The position numbers and the translations under genes are program-made. This document shows positions 36,901-49,786 of a stretch of 64,000 bases of DNA, one piece after another. Source of the stretch: Hydractinia symbiolongicarpus (taxonomy: Eukaryota > Cnidaria > Hydrozoa > Anthoathecata > Hydractiniidae); assembly GCF_029227915.1 (NCBI RefSeq), contig NC_079878.1:29973501-30037500 (forward strand), in the 5' to 3' direction. Below the pieces are notes generated by a model, which worked only from the letters and a program-made list of their open reading frames with translations, was not told the origin of the DNA and did not search any database. Within the stretch, counting starts at the first letter, position 1. Each line of letters begins with the position of its first letter.

Positions 36901-38248
36901 CGGGCTTGGCCCGTATAGTCGAATGTATACAAAGAAAGTACCCTGTGAGTAAACTCATTTCCAAAACGATTTTTTAAATTATCTTTTCACCACTAAAACG
37001 CATGAGACTTGCAGTTTTCAAAAATGTTTTCATTTTTGATGAGACGCTTAATGAAAGAGGTTTAATCGCCGGCAAACGAAATCCCGCGATTTCCCGTAAT
37101 ACCCGGGCTTGGCCCGTATAGTCGAATGTATACAAAGAAAGTACCCAGGGAGTAAACTCATTTCCCGAACGATTTTTTAAATTTTTTTTTTACAACTAAA
37201 ACGCATGAGACTTGTAGTTTTCAAAAATGTTTTCATTTTTGTGAGACGCTTAATGAAAGAGGTTCAATCGCCGGCAAACGAAATCCCGCGATTTCCTGTA
37301 AATCCCGGGCTTGGCCCGTATAGTCGAATGTATACAAAGAAATTACCCAGGGAGTAAACTCATTTCCCAAACGATTTTTTATTTTTTTTTTCACCACTAA
37401 AAGGCTTGAGACTTGTAGTTTTTAAAAATGTTTTCATTTTTGATGAGACGCTGAATAAAAGAAGTTTAATCGCCGGCAAACAAAAACCCGCGACTTCCCG
37501 TAAATCCGGACTCGGGAAGTATAGTCAAAAGTATACAAAGGAAGTACCCAGGGAGTAAACTGATTTCCCGAACGATTTTTTAAATTTTTTTTTGCCACTA
37601 AAACGCATGAGACTTGTAGTTTTCAAAAATGTTTTCATTTTTGTGAGACGCTTAATGAAAGAGGTTAAATCGCCGGCAAACGAAATCCCGCGATTTCCTG
37701 TAAATCCCGGGCTTGGCCCGTATAGTCGAATGTATACAAAGAAAGTACCCAGGGAGTAAACTCATTTCCCAAACGATTTTTTAAATTTTTTTTTCACCAC
37801 TAAAAGGCTTGAGACTTGTAGTTTTTAAAAATGTTTTCATTTTTGATGAGATGCTGAATGAAAGAAGTTTAATCGCCGGCAAACAAAAACCCGCGACTTC
37901 CCGTAAATCCGGACTCGGGAAGTATAGTCAAAAGTATACAAAGGAAGTACCCAGGGAGTAAACTCATTTCCCGAACGATTTTTTAAATTTTTTTATTACC
38001 ACTAAAACGCATGAGACTTGTAGTTTTCAAAAATGTTTTCATTTTTGATGAGACGCTTAATGAAAGAGGTTTAATCGCCGGCAAACGAAATCCCGCGATT
38101 TCCTGTAAATCCCGGGCTTGGCCCGTATAGTCGAATGTATACAAAGAAAGTACCCAGGGAGTAAACTCATTTCCCAAACGATTTTTTATTTTTTTTTTCA
38201 CCACTAAAAGGCTTGAGACTTGTAGTTTTTAAAAATGTTTTCATTTTT
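30964..38248 (+). repeat. Domain V: c-d-e-f-a cassette mosaic
   Basis: Five subtypes recur in fixed order. c has AACCTGCGATTT and CCCGTGTAG. d starts GTGAGACGC (two bases lost after CATTTTT). e has CCCGTAATACCCGGG. f has GTTTTCTTTTTTGATG and CTTGATG. a has GAGATGCTG, GGCAAACAAAAACCC and CTCGGGAAGTATAG. Complete c-d-e-f-a runs start at 31775, 32990 and 35014, each followed by g (GATCTCCCATAAA), b, or a d/f hybrid with GTTAAATCGCC. Spacing between cassettes varies (1215 bp between the first two), so this is a shuffled HOR. Confidence 0.82.
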
Positions 38249-41084
38249 GATGAGACGCTGAATAAAAGAAGTTTAATCGCCGGCAAACGAAAACCTGCGA
38301 TTTCCCGTAAATCCCGGACTCGGCCCGTGTAGTCAAAAGTATACAAAGAAAGTACCCAGGGAGTAAACTCATTTCCCGAACGATTTTTTAAATTTTTTTT
38401 TTACCACTAAAACGCATGAGACTTGTAGTTTTCAAAAATGTTTTCATTTTTGTGAGACGCTTAATGAAAGAGGTTAAATCGCCGGCAAACGAAATCCCGC
38501 GATTTCCTGTAAATTCCGGGCTTGGCCCGTATAGTCGAATGTATACAAAGAAAGTACCCTCTGAGTAAACTCATTTCCAAAACGATTTTTTAAATTATCT
38601 TTTCACCACTAAAACGCATGAGACTTGCAGTTTTCAAAAATGTTTTCATTTTTGATGAGACGCTTAATGAAAGAGGTTAAATCGCCGGCAAACGAAATCC
38701 CGCGATTTCCCGTAATACCCGGGCGTGGCCCGTATAGTCGAATGTATACAAAGAAAGTACCCAGGGAATAAACTCATTTCCCGAACGATTTTTTAAATTT
38801 TTTTTTTACCACTAAAACGCATGAGACTTGCAGTTTTCAAAAATGTTTTCTTTTTTGATGAGACGCTTGATGAAATAGGTTTAATCGCCGGCAAACGAAA
38901 TCCCGCGATTTCCTGTAAATCCCGGGCTTGGCCCGTATAGTCAAATGTATACAAAGAAAGTACCCAGGGAGTAAACTCATTTCCCAAACGATTTTTTAAA
39001 TTTTTTTTTCACCACTAAAAGGCTTGAGACTTGTAGTTTTTAAAAATGTTTTCATTTTTGATGAGATGCTGAATAAAAGAAGTTTAATCGCCGGCAAACA
39101 AAAACCCGCGACTTCCCGTAAATCCGGACTCGGGAAGTATAGTCAAAAGTATACAAAGGAAGTACCCAGGGAGTAAACTCATTTCCCGAACGATTTTTTA
39201 ATTTTTTTTTTTACCACTAAAACGCATAAGACTTGTAGTTTTCAAAAATGTTTTCATTTTTGATGAGACGCTTAATGAAAGAGGTTTAATCGCCGGCAAA
39301 CGAAATCCCGCGATTTCCTGTAAATCCCGGGCTTGGCCCGTATAGTCGAATGTATACAAAGAAAGTACCCAGGGAGTAAACTCATTTCCCAAACGATTTT
39401 TTATTTTTTTTTTCACCACTAAAAGGCTTGAGACTTGTAGTTTTCAAAAATGTTTTCTTTTTTGATGAGACGCTTGATGAAAGAGGTTTAATCGCCGGCA
39501 AACGAAATCCCGCGATTTCCTGTAAATCCCGGGCGTGGCCCGTATAGTCGAATGTATACAAAGAAAGTACCCAGGGAGTAAACTCATTTCCCAAACGATT
39601 TTTTAAATTTTTTTTTCACCACTAAAAGGCTTGAGACTTGTAGTTTTTAAAAATGTTTTCATTTTTGATGAGATGCTGAATAAAAGAAGTTTAATCGCCG
39701 GCAAACAAAAACCCGCGACTTCCCGTAAATCCGGACTCGGGAAGTATAGTCAAAAGTATACAAAGGAAGTACCCAGGGACTAAACTCATTTCCCGAACGA
39801 TTTTTTAAATTTTTTTTTTACCACTAAAACGCATAAGACTTGTAGTTTTCAAAAATGTTTTCATTTTTGATGAGACGCTTAATGAAAGAGGTTTAATCGC
39901 TGGCAAACGAAATCCCGCGATTTCCTGTAAATCCCGGGCTTGGCCCGTATAGTCGAATGTATACAAAGAAAGTACCCAGGGAGTAAACTCATTTCCCAAA
40001 CGATTTTTTATTTTTTTTTTCACCACTAAAAGGCTTGAGACTTGTAGTTTTCAAAAATGTTTTCTTTTTTGATGAGACGCTTGATGAAAGAGGTTTAATC
40101 GCCGGCAAACGAAATCCCGCGATTTCCTGTAAATCCCGGGCTTGGCCCGTATAGTCGAATGTATACAAAGAAAGTACCCAGGGAGTAAACTCATTTCCCA
40201 AACGATTTTTTAAATTTTTTTTTCACCACTAAAAGGCTTGAGACTTGTAGTTTTTAAAAATGTTTTCATTTTTGATGAGATGCTGAATGAAAGAAGTTTA
40301 ATCGCCGGCAAACAAAAACCCGCGACTTCCCGTAAATCCGGACTCGGGAAGTATAGTCAAAAGTATACAAAGGTAGTACCCAGGGAGTAAACTCATTTCC
40401 CGAACGATTTTTTAATTTTTTTTTTTTTACCACTAAAACGCATGAGACTTGTAGTTTTCAAAAATGTTTTCATTTTTGATGAGACGTTTAATGAAAGAGG
40501 TTTAATCGCCGGCAAACGAAATCCCGCGATTTCCTGTAAATCCCGGGCTTGGCCCGTATAGTCGAATGTATACAAAGAAAGTACCCAGGGAGTAAACTCA
40601 TTTCCCAAACGATTTTTTAAATTTTTTTTTCACCACTAAAAGGCTTGAGACTTGTAGTTTTTAAAAATGTTTTCATTTTTGATGAGATGCTGAATGAAAG
40701 AAGTTTAATCGCCGGCAAACAAAAACCCGCGACTTCCCGTAAATCCGGACTCGGGAAGTATAGTCAAAAGTATACAAAGGAAGTACCCAGGGAGTAAACT
40801 CATTTCCCGAACGATTTTTTAATTTTTTTTTTTACCACTAAAACGCATGAGACTTGTAGTTTTCAAAAATGTTTTCATTTTTAATGAGACGCTTAACGAA
40901 AGAGGTTTAATCGCCGGCAAACGAAATCCCGCGATTTCCTGTAAATCCCGGGCTTGGCCCGTATAGTCGAATGTATACAAAGAAAGTACCCAGGGAGTAA
41001 ACTCATTTCCCAAACGATTTTTTATTTTTTTTTTCACCACTAAAAGGCTTGAGACTTGTAGTTTTTAAAAATGTTTTCATTTTT
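38249..41084 (+). repeat. 14-monomer HOR unit (2836 bp)
   Basis: Order with starts: c 38249, d 38452, e 38654, f 38857, a' 39060, b 39262, f 39464, a' 39667, b' 39869 (TCGCTGGC), f' 40071, a 40274 (AAAGGTAGTAC), b'' 40478 (GACGTTTAATG), a 40681, b3 40883 (AATGAGACGCTTAACG). This is the longest version of the unit and includes an f after e that later copies lack. Confidence 0.88.
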
Positions 41085-43715
41085 GATGAGACGCTGAATA
41101 AAAGAAGTTTAATCGCCGGCAAACGAAAACCTGCGATTTCCCGTAAATCCCGGACTCGGCCCGTGTAGTCAAAAGTATACAAAGAAAGTACCCAGGGAGT
41201 AAACTCATTTCCCGAACGATTTTTTAATTTTTTTTTTACCACTAAAACGCATGAGACTTGTAGTTTTCAAAAATGTTTTCATTTTTGTGAGACGCTTAAT
41301 GAAAGAGGTTAAATCGCCGGCAAACGAAATCCCGCGATTTCCTGTAAATTCCGGGCTTGACCCGTATAGTCGAATGTATACAAAGAAAGTACCCTGTGAG
41401 TAAACTCATTTCCAAAACGATTTTTTAAATTATCTTTTCACCACTAAAACGCATGAGACTTGCAGTTTTCAAAAATGTTTTCATTTTTGATGAGACGCTT
41501 AATGAAAGAGGTTTAATCGCCGGCAAACGAAATCCCGCGATTTCCCGTAATACCCGGGCGTGGCCCGTATAGTCGAATGTATACAAAGAAAGTACCCAGG
41601 GAGTAAACTCATTTCCCGAACGATTTTTTAAATTTTTTTTTTACCACTAAAACGCATGAGACTTGTAGTTTTTAAAAATGTTTTCATTTTTGATGAGATG
41701 CTGAATAAAAGAAGTTTAATCGCCGGCAAACAAAAACCCGCGACTTCCCGTAAATCCGGACTCGGGAAGTATAGTCAAAAGTATACAAAGGAAGTACCCA
41801 GGGAGTAAACTCATTTCCCGAACGATTTTTTACTTTTTTTTTTTACCACTAAAACGCATAAGACTTGTAGTTTTCAAAAATGTTTTCATTTTTGATGAGA
41901 CGCTTAATGAAAGAGGTTTAATCGCCGGCAAACGAAATCCCGCGATTTCCTGTAAATCCCGGGCTTGGCCCGTATAGTCGAATGTATACAAAGAAAGTAC
42001 CCAGGGAGTAAACTCATTTCCCAAACGATTTTTTATTTTTTTTTTCACCACTAAAAGGCTTGAGACTTGTAGTTTTCAAAAATGTTTTCTTTTTTGATGA
42101 GACGCTTGATGAAAGAGGTTTAATCGCCGGCAAACGAAATCCCGCGATTTCCTGTAAATCCCGGGCGTGGCCCGTATAGTCGAATGTATACAAAGAAAGT
42201 ACCCAGGGAGTAAACTCATTTCCCAAACGATTTTTTAAATTTTTTTTTCACCACTAAAAGGCTTGAGACTTGTAGTTTTTAAAAATGTTTTCATTTTTGA
42301 TGAGATGCTGAATAAAAGAAGTTTAATCGCCGGCAAACAAAAACCCGCGACTTCCCGTAAATCCGGACTCGGGAAGTATAGTCAAAAGTATACAAAGGAA
42401 GTACCCAGGGACTAAACTCATTTCCCGAACGATTTTTTAAATTTTTTTTTTACCACTAAAACGCATAAGACTTGTAGTTTTCAAAAATGTTTTCATTTTT
42501 GATGAGACGCTTAATGAAAGAGGTTTAATCGCTGGCAAACGAAATCCCGCGATTTCCTGTAAATCCCGGGCTTGGCCCGTATAGTCGAATGTATACAAAG
42601 AAAGTACCCAGGGAGTAAACTCATTTCCCAAACGATTTTTTTTTTTTTTTTTCACCACTAAAAGGCTTGAGACTTGTAGTTTTCAAAAATGTTTTCTTTT
42701 TTGATGAGACGCTTGATGAAAGAGGTTTAATCGCCGGCAAACGAAATCCCGCGATTTCCTGTAAATCCCGGGCTTGGCCCGTATAGTCGAATGTATACAA
42801 AGAAAGTACCCAGGGAGTAAACTCATTTCCCAAACGATTTTTTAAATTTTTTTTTCACCACTAAAAGGCTTGAGACTTGTAGTTTTTAAAAATGTTTTCA
42901 TTTTTGATGAGATGCTGAATGAAAGAAGTTTAATCGCCGGCAAACAAAAACCCGCGACTTCCCGTAAATCCGGACTCGGGAAGTATAGTCAAAAGTATAC
43001 AAAGGTAGTACCCAGGGAGTAAACTCATTTCCCGAACGATTTTTTAATTTTTTTTTTTTACCACTAAAACGCATGAGACTTGTAGTTTTCAAAAATGTTT
43101 TCATTTTTGATGAGACGTTTAATGAAAGAGGTTTAATCGCCGGCAAACGAAATCCCGCGATTTCCTGTAAATCCCGGGCTTGGCCCGTATAGTCGAATGT
43201 ATACAAAGAAAGTACCCAGGGAGTAAACTCATTTCCCAAACGATTTTTTAAATTTTTTTTTCACCACTAAAAGGCTTGAGACTTGTAGTTTTTAAAAATG
43301 TTTTCATTTTTGATGAGATGCTGAATGAAAGAAGTTTAATCGCCGGCAAACAAAAACCCGCGACTTCCCGTAAATCCGGACTCGGGAAGTATAGTCAAAA
43401 GTATACAAAGGAAGTACCCAGGGAGTAAACTCATTTCCCGAACGATTTTTTAATTTTTTTTTTTACCACTAAAACGCATGAGACTTGTAGTTTTCAAAAA
43501 TGTTTTCATTTTTAATGAGACGCTTAACGAAAGAGGTTTAATCGCCGGCAAACGAAATCCCGCGATTTCCTGTAAATCCCGGGCTTGGCCCGTATAGTCG
43601 AATGTATACAAAGAAAGTACCCAGGGAGTAACCTCATTTCCCAAACGATTTTTTATTTTTTTTTTCACCACTAAAAGGCTTGAGACTTGTAGTTTTTAAA
43701 AATGTTTTCATTTTT
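41085..43715 (+). repeat. 13-monomer HOR unit, copy 1 (2631 bp)
   Basis: Order c, d, e, a', b, f, a', b', f', a, b'', a, b3. It equals the previous unit minus the f after e. The e monomer here ends ACGCATGAGACTTGTAGTTTTTAAAAATG in e/f-hybrid form (key change CAGTTTTC to TAGTTTTT), as expected if the exchange ran through this point. All small markers (TCGCTGGC, AAAGGTAG, GACGTTTAATG, CTTAACG) are present in order. Confidence 0.9.
42636..42652 (+). repeat. T17 homopolymer in b' monomer
   Basis: The usual ACGATTTTTTA followed by a second T-run has lost its interrupting A, leaving 17 T. The same T17 occurs at 45873 and 47493, in the b' monomers of the other units. Confidence 0.9.
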
Positions 43716-44321
43716 GATGAGACGCTGAATAAAAGAAGTTTAATCGCCGGCAAACGAAAACCTGCGATTTCCCGTAAATCCCGGACTCGGCCCGTGTAGT
43801 CAAAAGTATACAAAGAAAGTACCCAGGGAGTAAACTCATTTCCCGAACGATTTTTTAATTTTTTTTTTACCACTAAAACGCATGAGACTTGTAGTTTTCA
43901 AAAATGTTTTCATTTTTGTGAGACGCTTAATGAAAGAGGTTAAATCGCCGGCAAACGAAATCCCGCGATTTCCTGTAAATTCCGGGCTTGACCCGTATAG
44001 TCGAATGTATACAAAGAAAGTACCCTGTGAGTAAACTCATTTCCAAAACGATTTTTTAAATTATCTTTTCACCACTAAAACGCATGAGACTTGCAGTTTT
44101 CAAAAATGTTTTCATTTTTGATGAGACGCTTAATGAAAGAGGTTTAATCGCCGGCAAACGAAATCCCGCGATTTCCTGTAAATCCCGGGCTTGGCCCGTA
44201 TAGTCGAATGTATACAAAGAAAGTACCCAGGGAGTAAACTCATTTCCCAAACGATTTTTTATTTTTTTTTTCACCACTAAAAGGCTTGAGACTTGTAGTT
44301 TTTAAAAATGTTTTCATTTTT
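43716..44321 (+). repeat. Three-monomer insert c-d-b (606 bp)
   Basis: Monomers c (43716), d (43918) and b (44120) sit between two full 13-mers. The third has the c/d-compatible opening but b-type CCTGTAAATCCCGGG. Its own next neighbour is again c, so the insert looks like a short out-of-register exchange product. Confidence 0.85.
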
Positions 44322-46952
44322 GATGAGACGCTGAATAAAAGAAGTTTAATCGCCGGCAAACGAAAACCTGCGATTTCCCGTAAATCCCGGACTCGGCCCG
44401 TGTAGTCAAAAGTATACAAAGAAAGTACCCAGGGAGTAAACTCATTTCCCGAACGATTTTTTAATTTTTTTTTTACCACTAAAACGCATGAGACTTGTAG
44501 TTTTCAAAAATGTTTTCATTTTTGTGAGACGCTTAATGAAAGAGGTTAAATCGCCGGCAAACGAAATCCCGCGATTTCCTGTAAATTCCGGGCTTGACCC
44601 GTATAGTCGAATGTATACAAAGAAAGTACCCTGTGAGTAAACTCATTTCCAAAACGATTTTTTAAATTATCTTTTCACCACTAAAACGCATGAGACTTGC
44701 AGTTTTCAAAAATGTTTTCATTTTTGATGAGACGCTTAATGAAAGAGGTTTAATCGCCGGCAAACGAAATCCCGCGATTTCCCGTAATACCCGGGCGTGG
44801 CCCGTATAGTCGAATGTATACAAAGAAAGTACCCAGGGAGTAAACTCATTTCCCGAACGATTTTTTAAATTTTTTTTTCACCACTAAAACGCATGAGACT
44901 TGTAGTTTTTAAAAATGTTTTCATTTTTGATGAGATGCTGAATAAAAGAAGTTTAATCGCCGGCAAACAAAAACCCGCGACTTCCCGTAAATCCGGACTC
45001 GGGAAGTATAGTCAAAAGTATACAAAGGAAGTACCCAGGGAGTAAACTCATTTCCCGAACGATTTTTTAATTTTTTTTTTTACCACTAAAACGCATAAGA
45101 CTTGTAGTTTTCAAAAATGTTTTCATTTTTGATGAGACGCTTAATGAAAGAGGTTTAATCGCCGGCAAACGAAATCCCGCGATTTCCTGTAAATCCCGGG
45201 CTTGGCCCGTATAGTCGAATGTATACAAAGAAAGTACCCAGGGAGTAAACTCATTTCCCAAACGATTTTTTATTTTTTTTTTCACCACTAAAAGGCTTGA
45301 GACTTGTAGTTTTCAAAAATGTTTTCTTTTTTGATGAGACGCTTGATGAAAGAGGTTTAATCGCCGGCAAACGAAATCCCGCGATTTCCTGTAAATCCCG
45401 GGCGTGGCCCGTATAGTCGAATGTATACAAAGAAAGTACCCAGGGAGTAAACTCATTTCCCAAACGATTTTTTAAATTTTTTTTTCACCACTAAAAGGCT
45501 TGAGACTTGTAGTTTTTAAAAATGTTTTCATTTTTGATGAGATGCTGAATAAAAGAAGTTTAATCGCCGGCAAACAAAAACCCGCGACTTCCCGTAAATC
45601 CGGACTCGGGAAGTATAGTCAAAAGTATACAAAGGAAGTACCCAGGGACTAAACTCATTTCCCGAACGATTTTTTAAATTTTTTTTTTACCACTAAAACG
45701 CATAAGACTTGTAGTTTTCAAAAATGTTTTCATTTTTGATGAGACGCTTAATGAAAGAGGTTTAATCGCTGGCAAACGAAATCCCGCGATTTCCTGTAAA
45801 TCCCGGGCTTGGCCCGTATAGTCGAATGTATACAAAGAAAGTACCCAGGGAGTAAACTCATTTCCCAAACGATTTTTTTTTTTTTTTTTCACCACTAAAA
45901 GGCTTGAGACTTGTAGTTTTCAAAAATGTTTTCTTTTTTGATGAGACGCTTGATGAAAGAGGTTTAATCGCCGGCAAACGAAATCCCGCGATTTCCTGTA
46001 AATCCCGGGCTTGGCCCGTATAGTCGAATGTATACAAAGAAAGTACCCAGGGAGTAAACTCATTTCCCAAACGATTTTTTAAATTTTTTTTTCACCACTA
46101 AAAGGCTTGAGACTTGTAGTTTTTAAAAATGTTTTCATTTTTGATGAGATGCTGAATGAAAGAAGTTTAATCGCCGGCAAACAAAAACCCGCGACTTCCC
46201 GTAAATCCGGACTCGGGAAGTATAGTCAAAAGTATACAAAGGTAGTACCCAGGGAGTAAACTCATTTCCCGAACGATTTTTTAATTTTTTTTTTTTACCA
46301 CTAAAACGCATGAGACTTGTAGTTTTCAAAAATGTTTTCATTTTTGATGAGACGTTTAATGAAAGAGGTTTAATCGCCGGCAAACGAAATCCCGCGATTT
46401 CCTGTAAATCCCGGGCTTGGCCCGTATAGTCGAATGTATACAAAGAAAGTACCCAGGGAGTAAACTCATTTCCCAAACGATTTTTTAAATTTTTTTTTCA
46501 CCACTAAAAGGCTTGAGACTTGTAGTTTTTAAAAATGTTTTCATTTTTGATGAGATGCTGAATGAAAGAAGTTTAATCGCCGGCAAACAAAAACCCGCGA
46601 CTTCCCGTAAATCCGGACTCGGGAAGTATAGTCAAAAGTATACAAAGGAAGTACCCAGGGAGTAAACTCATTTCCCGAACGATTTTTTAATTTTTTTTTT
46701 TACCACTAAAACGCATGAGACTTGTAGTTTTCAAAAATGTTTTCATTTTTAATGAGACGCTTAACGAAAGAGGTTTAATCGCCGGCAAACGAAATCCCGC
46801 GATTTCCTGTAAATCCCGGGCTTGGCCCGTATAGTCGAATGTATACAAAGAAAGTACCCAGGGAGTAAACTCATTTCCCAAACGATTTTTTATTTTTTTT
46901 TTCACCACTAAAAGGCTTGAGACTTGTAGTTTTCAAAAATGTTTTCTTTTTT
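44322..46952 (+). repeat. 13-monomer HOR unit, copy 2 (2631 bp)
   Basis: Same order and exactly the same length (2631 bp) as the unit at 41085, offset 3237 bp. Starts fall at c 44322, d 44524, e 44726, a' 44929, b 45131, f 45333, a' 45536, b' 45738, f' 45940, a 46143, b'' 46346, a 46549, b3 46751. Confidence 0.9.
45873..45889 (+). repeat. T17 homopolymer in b' monomer (second)
   Basis: Same position in the HOR as the T17 at 42636. The corresponding b' of the 14-mer (39869) keeps the interrupting A. Confidence 0.9.
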
Positions 46953-48572
46953 GATGAGACGCTTGATGAAAGAGGTTTAATCGCCGGCAAACGAAATCCC
47001 GCGATTTCCTGTAAATCTCGGGCGTGGCCCGTATAGTCGAATGTATACAAAGAAAGTACCCAGGGAGTAAACTCATTTCCCAAACGATTTTTTAAATTTT
47101 TTTTTCACCACTAAAAGGCTTGAGACTTGTAGTTTTTAAAAATGTTTTCATTTTTGATGAGATGCTGAATAAAAGAAGTTTAATCGCCGGCAAACAAAAA
47201 CCCGCGACTTCCCGTAAATCCGGACTCGGGAAGTATAGTCAAAAGTATACAAAGGAAGTACCCAGGGACTAAACTCATTTCCCGAACGATTTTTTAAATT
47301 TTTTTTTTACCACTAAAACGCATAAGACTTGTAGTTTTCAAAAATGTTTTCATTTTTGATGAGACGCTTAATGAAAGAGGTTTAATCGCTGGCAAACGAA
47401 ATCCCGCGATTTCCTGTAAATCCCGGGCTTGGCCCGTATAGTCGAATGTATACAAAGAAAGTACCCAGGGAGTAAACTCATTTCCCAAACGATTTTTTTT
47501 TTTTTTTTTCACCACTAAAAGGCTTGAGACTTGTAGTTTTCAAAAATGTTTTCTTTTTTGATGAGACGCTTGATGAAAGAGGTTTAATCGCCGGCAAACG
47601 AAATCCCGCGATTTCCTGTAAATCCCGGGCTTGGCCCGTATAGTCGAATGTATACAAAGAAAGTACCCAGGGAGTAAACTCATTTCCCAAACGATTTTTT
47701 AAATTTTTTTTTCACCACTAAAAGGCTTGAGACTTGTAGTTTTTAAAAATGTTTTCATTTTTGATGAGATGCTGAATGAAAGAAGTTTAATCGCCGGCAA
47801 ACAAAAACCCGCGACTTCCCGTAAATCCGGACTCGGGAAGTATAGTCAAAAGTATACAAAGGTAGTACCCAGGGAGTAAACTCATTTCCCGAACGATTTT
47901 TTAATTTTTTTTTTTTACCACTAAAACGCATGAGACTTGTAGTTTTCAAAAATGTTTTCATTTTTGATGAGACGTTTAATGAAAGAGGTTTAATCGCCGG
48001 CAAACGAAATCCCGCGATTTCCTGTAAATCCCGGGCTTGGCCCGTATAGTCGAATGTATACAAAGAAAGTACCCAGGGAGTAAACTCATTTCCCAAACGA
48101 TTTTTTAAATTTTTTTTTCACCACTAAAAGGCTTGAGACTTGTAGTTTTTAAAAATGTTTTCATTTTTGATGAGATGCTGAATGAAAGAAGTTTAATCGC
48201 CGGCAAACAAAAACCCGCGACTTCCCGTAAATCCGGACTCGGGAAGTATAGTCAAAAGTATACAAAGGAAGTACCCAGGGAGTAAACTCATTTCCCGAAC
48301 GATTTTTTAATTTTTTTTTTTACCACTAAAACGCATGAGACTTGTAGTTTTCAAAAATGTTTTCATTTTTAATGAGACGCTTAACGAAAGAGGTTTAATC
48401 GCCGGCAAACGAAATCCCGCGATTTCCTGTAAATCCCGGGCTTGGCCCGTATAGTCGAATGTATACAAAGAAAGTACCCAGGGAGTAACCTCATTTCCCA
48501 AACGATTTTTTATTTTTTTTTTCACCACTAAAAGGCTTGAGACTTGTAGTTTTTAAAAATGTTTTCATTTTT
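46953..48572 (+). repeat. Eight-monomer partial HOR unit (1620 bp)
   Basis: Order f, a', b', f', a, b'', a, b3, which are the last eight monomers of the 13-mer. The first f has the private AATCTCGGGCGTGG. It is joined directly behind the b3 of the preceding unit, which implies an exchange between b and b3 in different copies. Confidence 0.9.
47493..47509 (+). repeat. T17 homopolymer in b' monomer (third)
   Basis: Third copy of the uninterrupted T17, in the eight-monomer partial unit. It groups this unit with the two 13-mers. Confidence 0.9.
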
Positions 48573-49584
48573 GATGAGACGCTGAATAAAAGAAGTTTAA
48601 TCGCCGGCAAACGAAAACCTGCGATTTCCCGTAAATCCCGGACTCGGCCCGTGTAGTCAAAAGTATACAAAGAAAGTACCCAGGGAGTAAACTCATTTCC
48701 CGAACGATTTTTTAATTTTTTTTTTACCACTAAAACGCATGAGACTTGTAGTTTTCAAAAATGTTTTCATTTTTGTGAGACGCTTAATGAAAGAGGTTAA
48801 ATCGCCGGCAAACGAAATCCCGCGATTTCCTGTAAATTCCGGGCTTGACCCGTATAGTCGAATGTATACAAAGAAAGTACCCTGTGAGTAAACTCATTTC
48901 CAAAACGATTTTTTAAATTATCTTTTCACCACTAAAACGCATGAGACTTGCAGTTTTCAAAAATGTTTTCATTTTTGATGAGACGCTTAATGAAAGAGGT
49001 TTAATCGCCGGCAAACGAAATCCCGCGATTTCCCGTAATACCCGGGCGTGGCCCGTATAGTCGAATGTATACAAAGAAAGTACCCAGGGAGTAAACTCAT
49101 TTCCCGAACGATTTTTTAAATTTTTTTTTTACCACTAAAACGCATGAGACTTGCAGTTTTCAAAAATGTTTTCTTTTTTGATGAGACGCTTGATGAAAGA
49201 GGTTTAATTGCCGGCAAACGAAATCCCGCGATTTCCTGTAAATCCCGGGCTTGGCCCGTATAGTCGAATGTATACAAAGAAAGTACCCAGGGAGTAAATT
49301 CATTTCCCAAACGATTTTTTAAATTTTTTTTTCACCACTAAAAGGCTTGAGACTTGTAGTTTTTAAAAATGTTTTCATTTTTGATGAGATGCTGAATGAA
49401 AGAAGTTTAATCGCCGGCAAACAAAAACCCGCGACTTCCCGTAAATCCGGACTCGGGAAGTACAGTCAAAAGTATACAAAGAAAGTACCCAGGGAGTACA
49501 CTCATTTCCCGAACGATTTTTCAAATTATTATTTCACCACTGAAGCCCATGAGACTTGTAGTTTTTAAAAATGTTTTCATTTTT
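48573..49584 (+). repeat. Five-monomer partial unit c-d-e-f-a and right edge of domain VI
   Basis: Monomers c 48573, d 48775, e 48977, f 49179, a 49383. The last a has AAGTACAGTC and GAGTACACTC. It then changes within the monomer to CAAATTATTATTTCACCACTGAAGCCC, typical of the next family (key bases TTATTATTTC and AGCCCATG). This is the boundary between domains VI and VII. Confidence 0.85.
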
Positions 49585-49786
49585 GATGAGACGCTGAATA
49601 AAAGAAGTTTAATCGCCGGCAAACGAAAACCCGCGAATTCCCGTAAATCCCGGATTGGCCCGTATAGGCAAAAGTATACAAAGAAAGTACCCAGGGTGTA
49701 AACTCATTTGCCGAACGATTTTTTAAATTATTATTTCACCACTAAAGGCCATGAGACTTGTAGTTTTTAAAAATGTATTCATTTTT

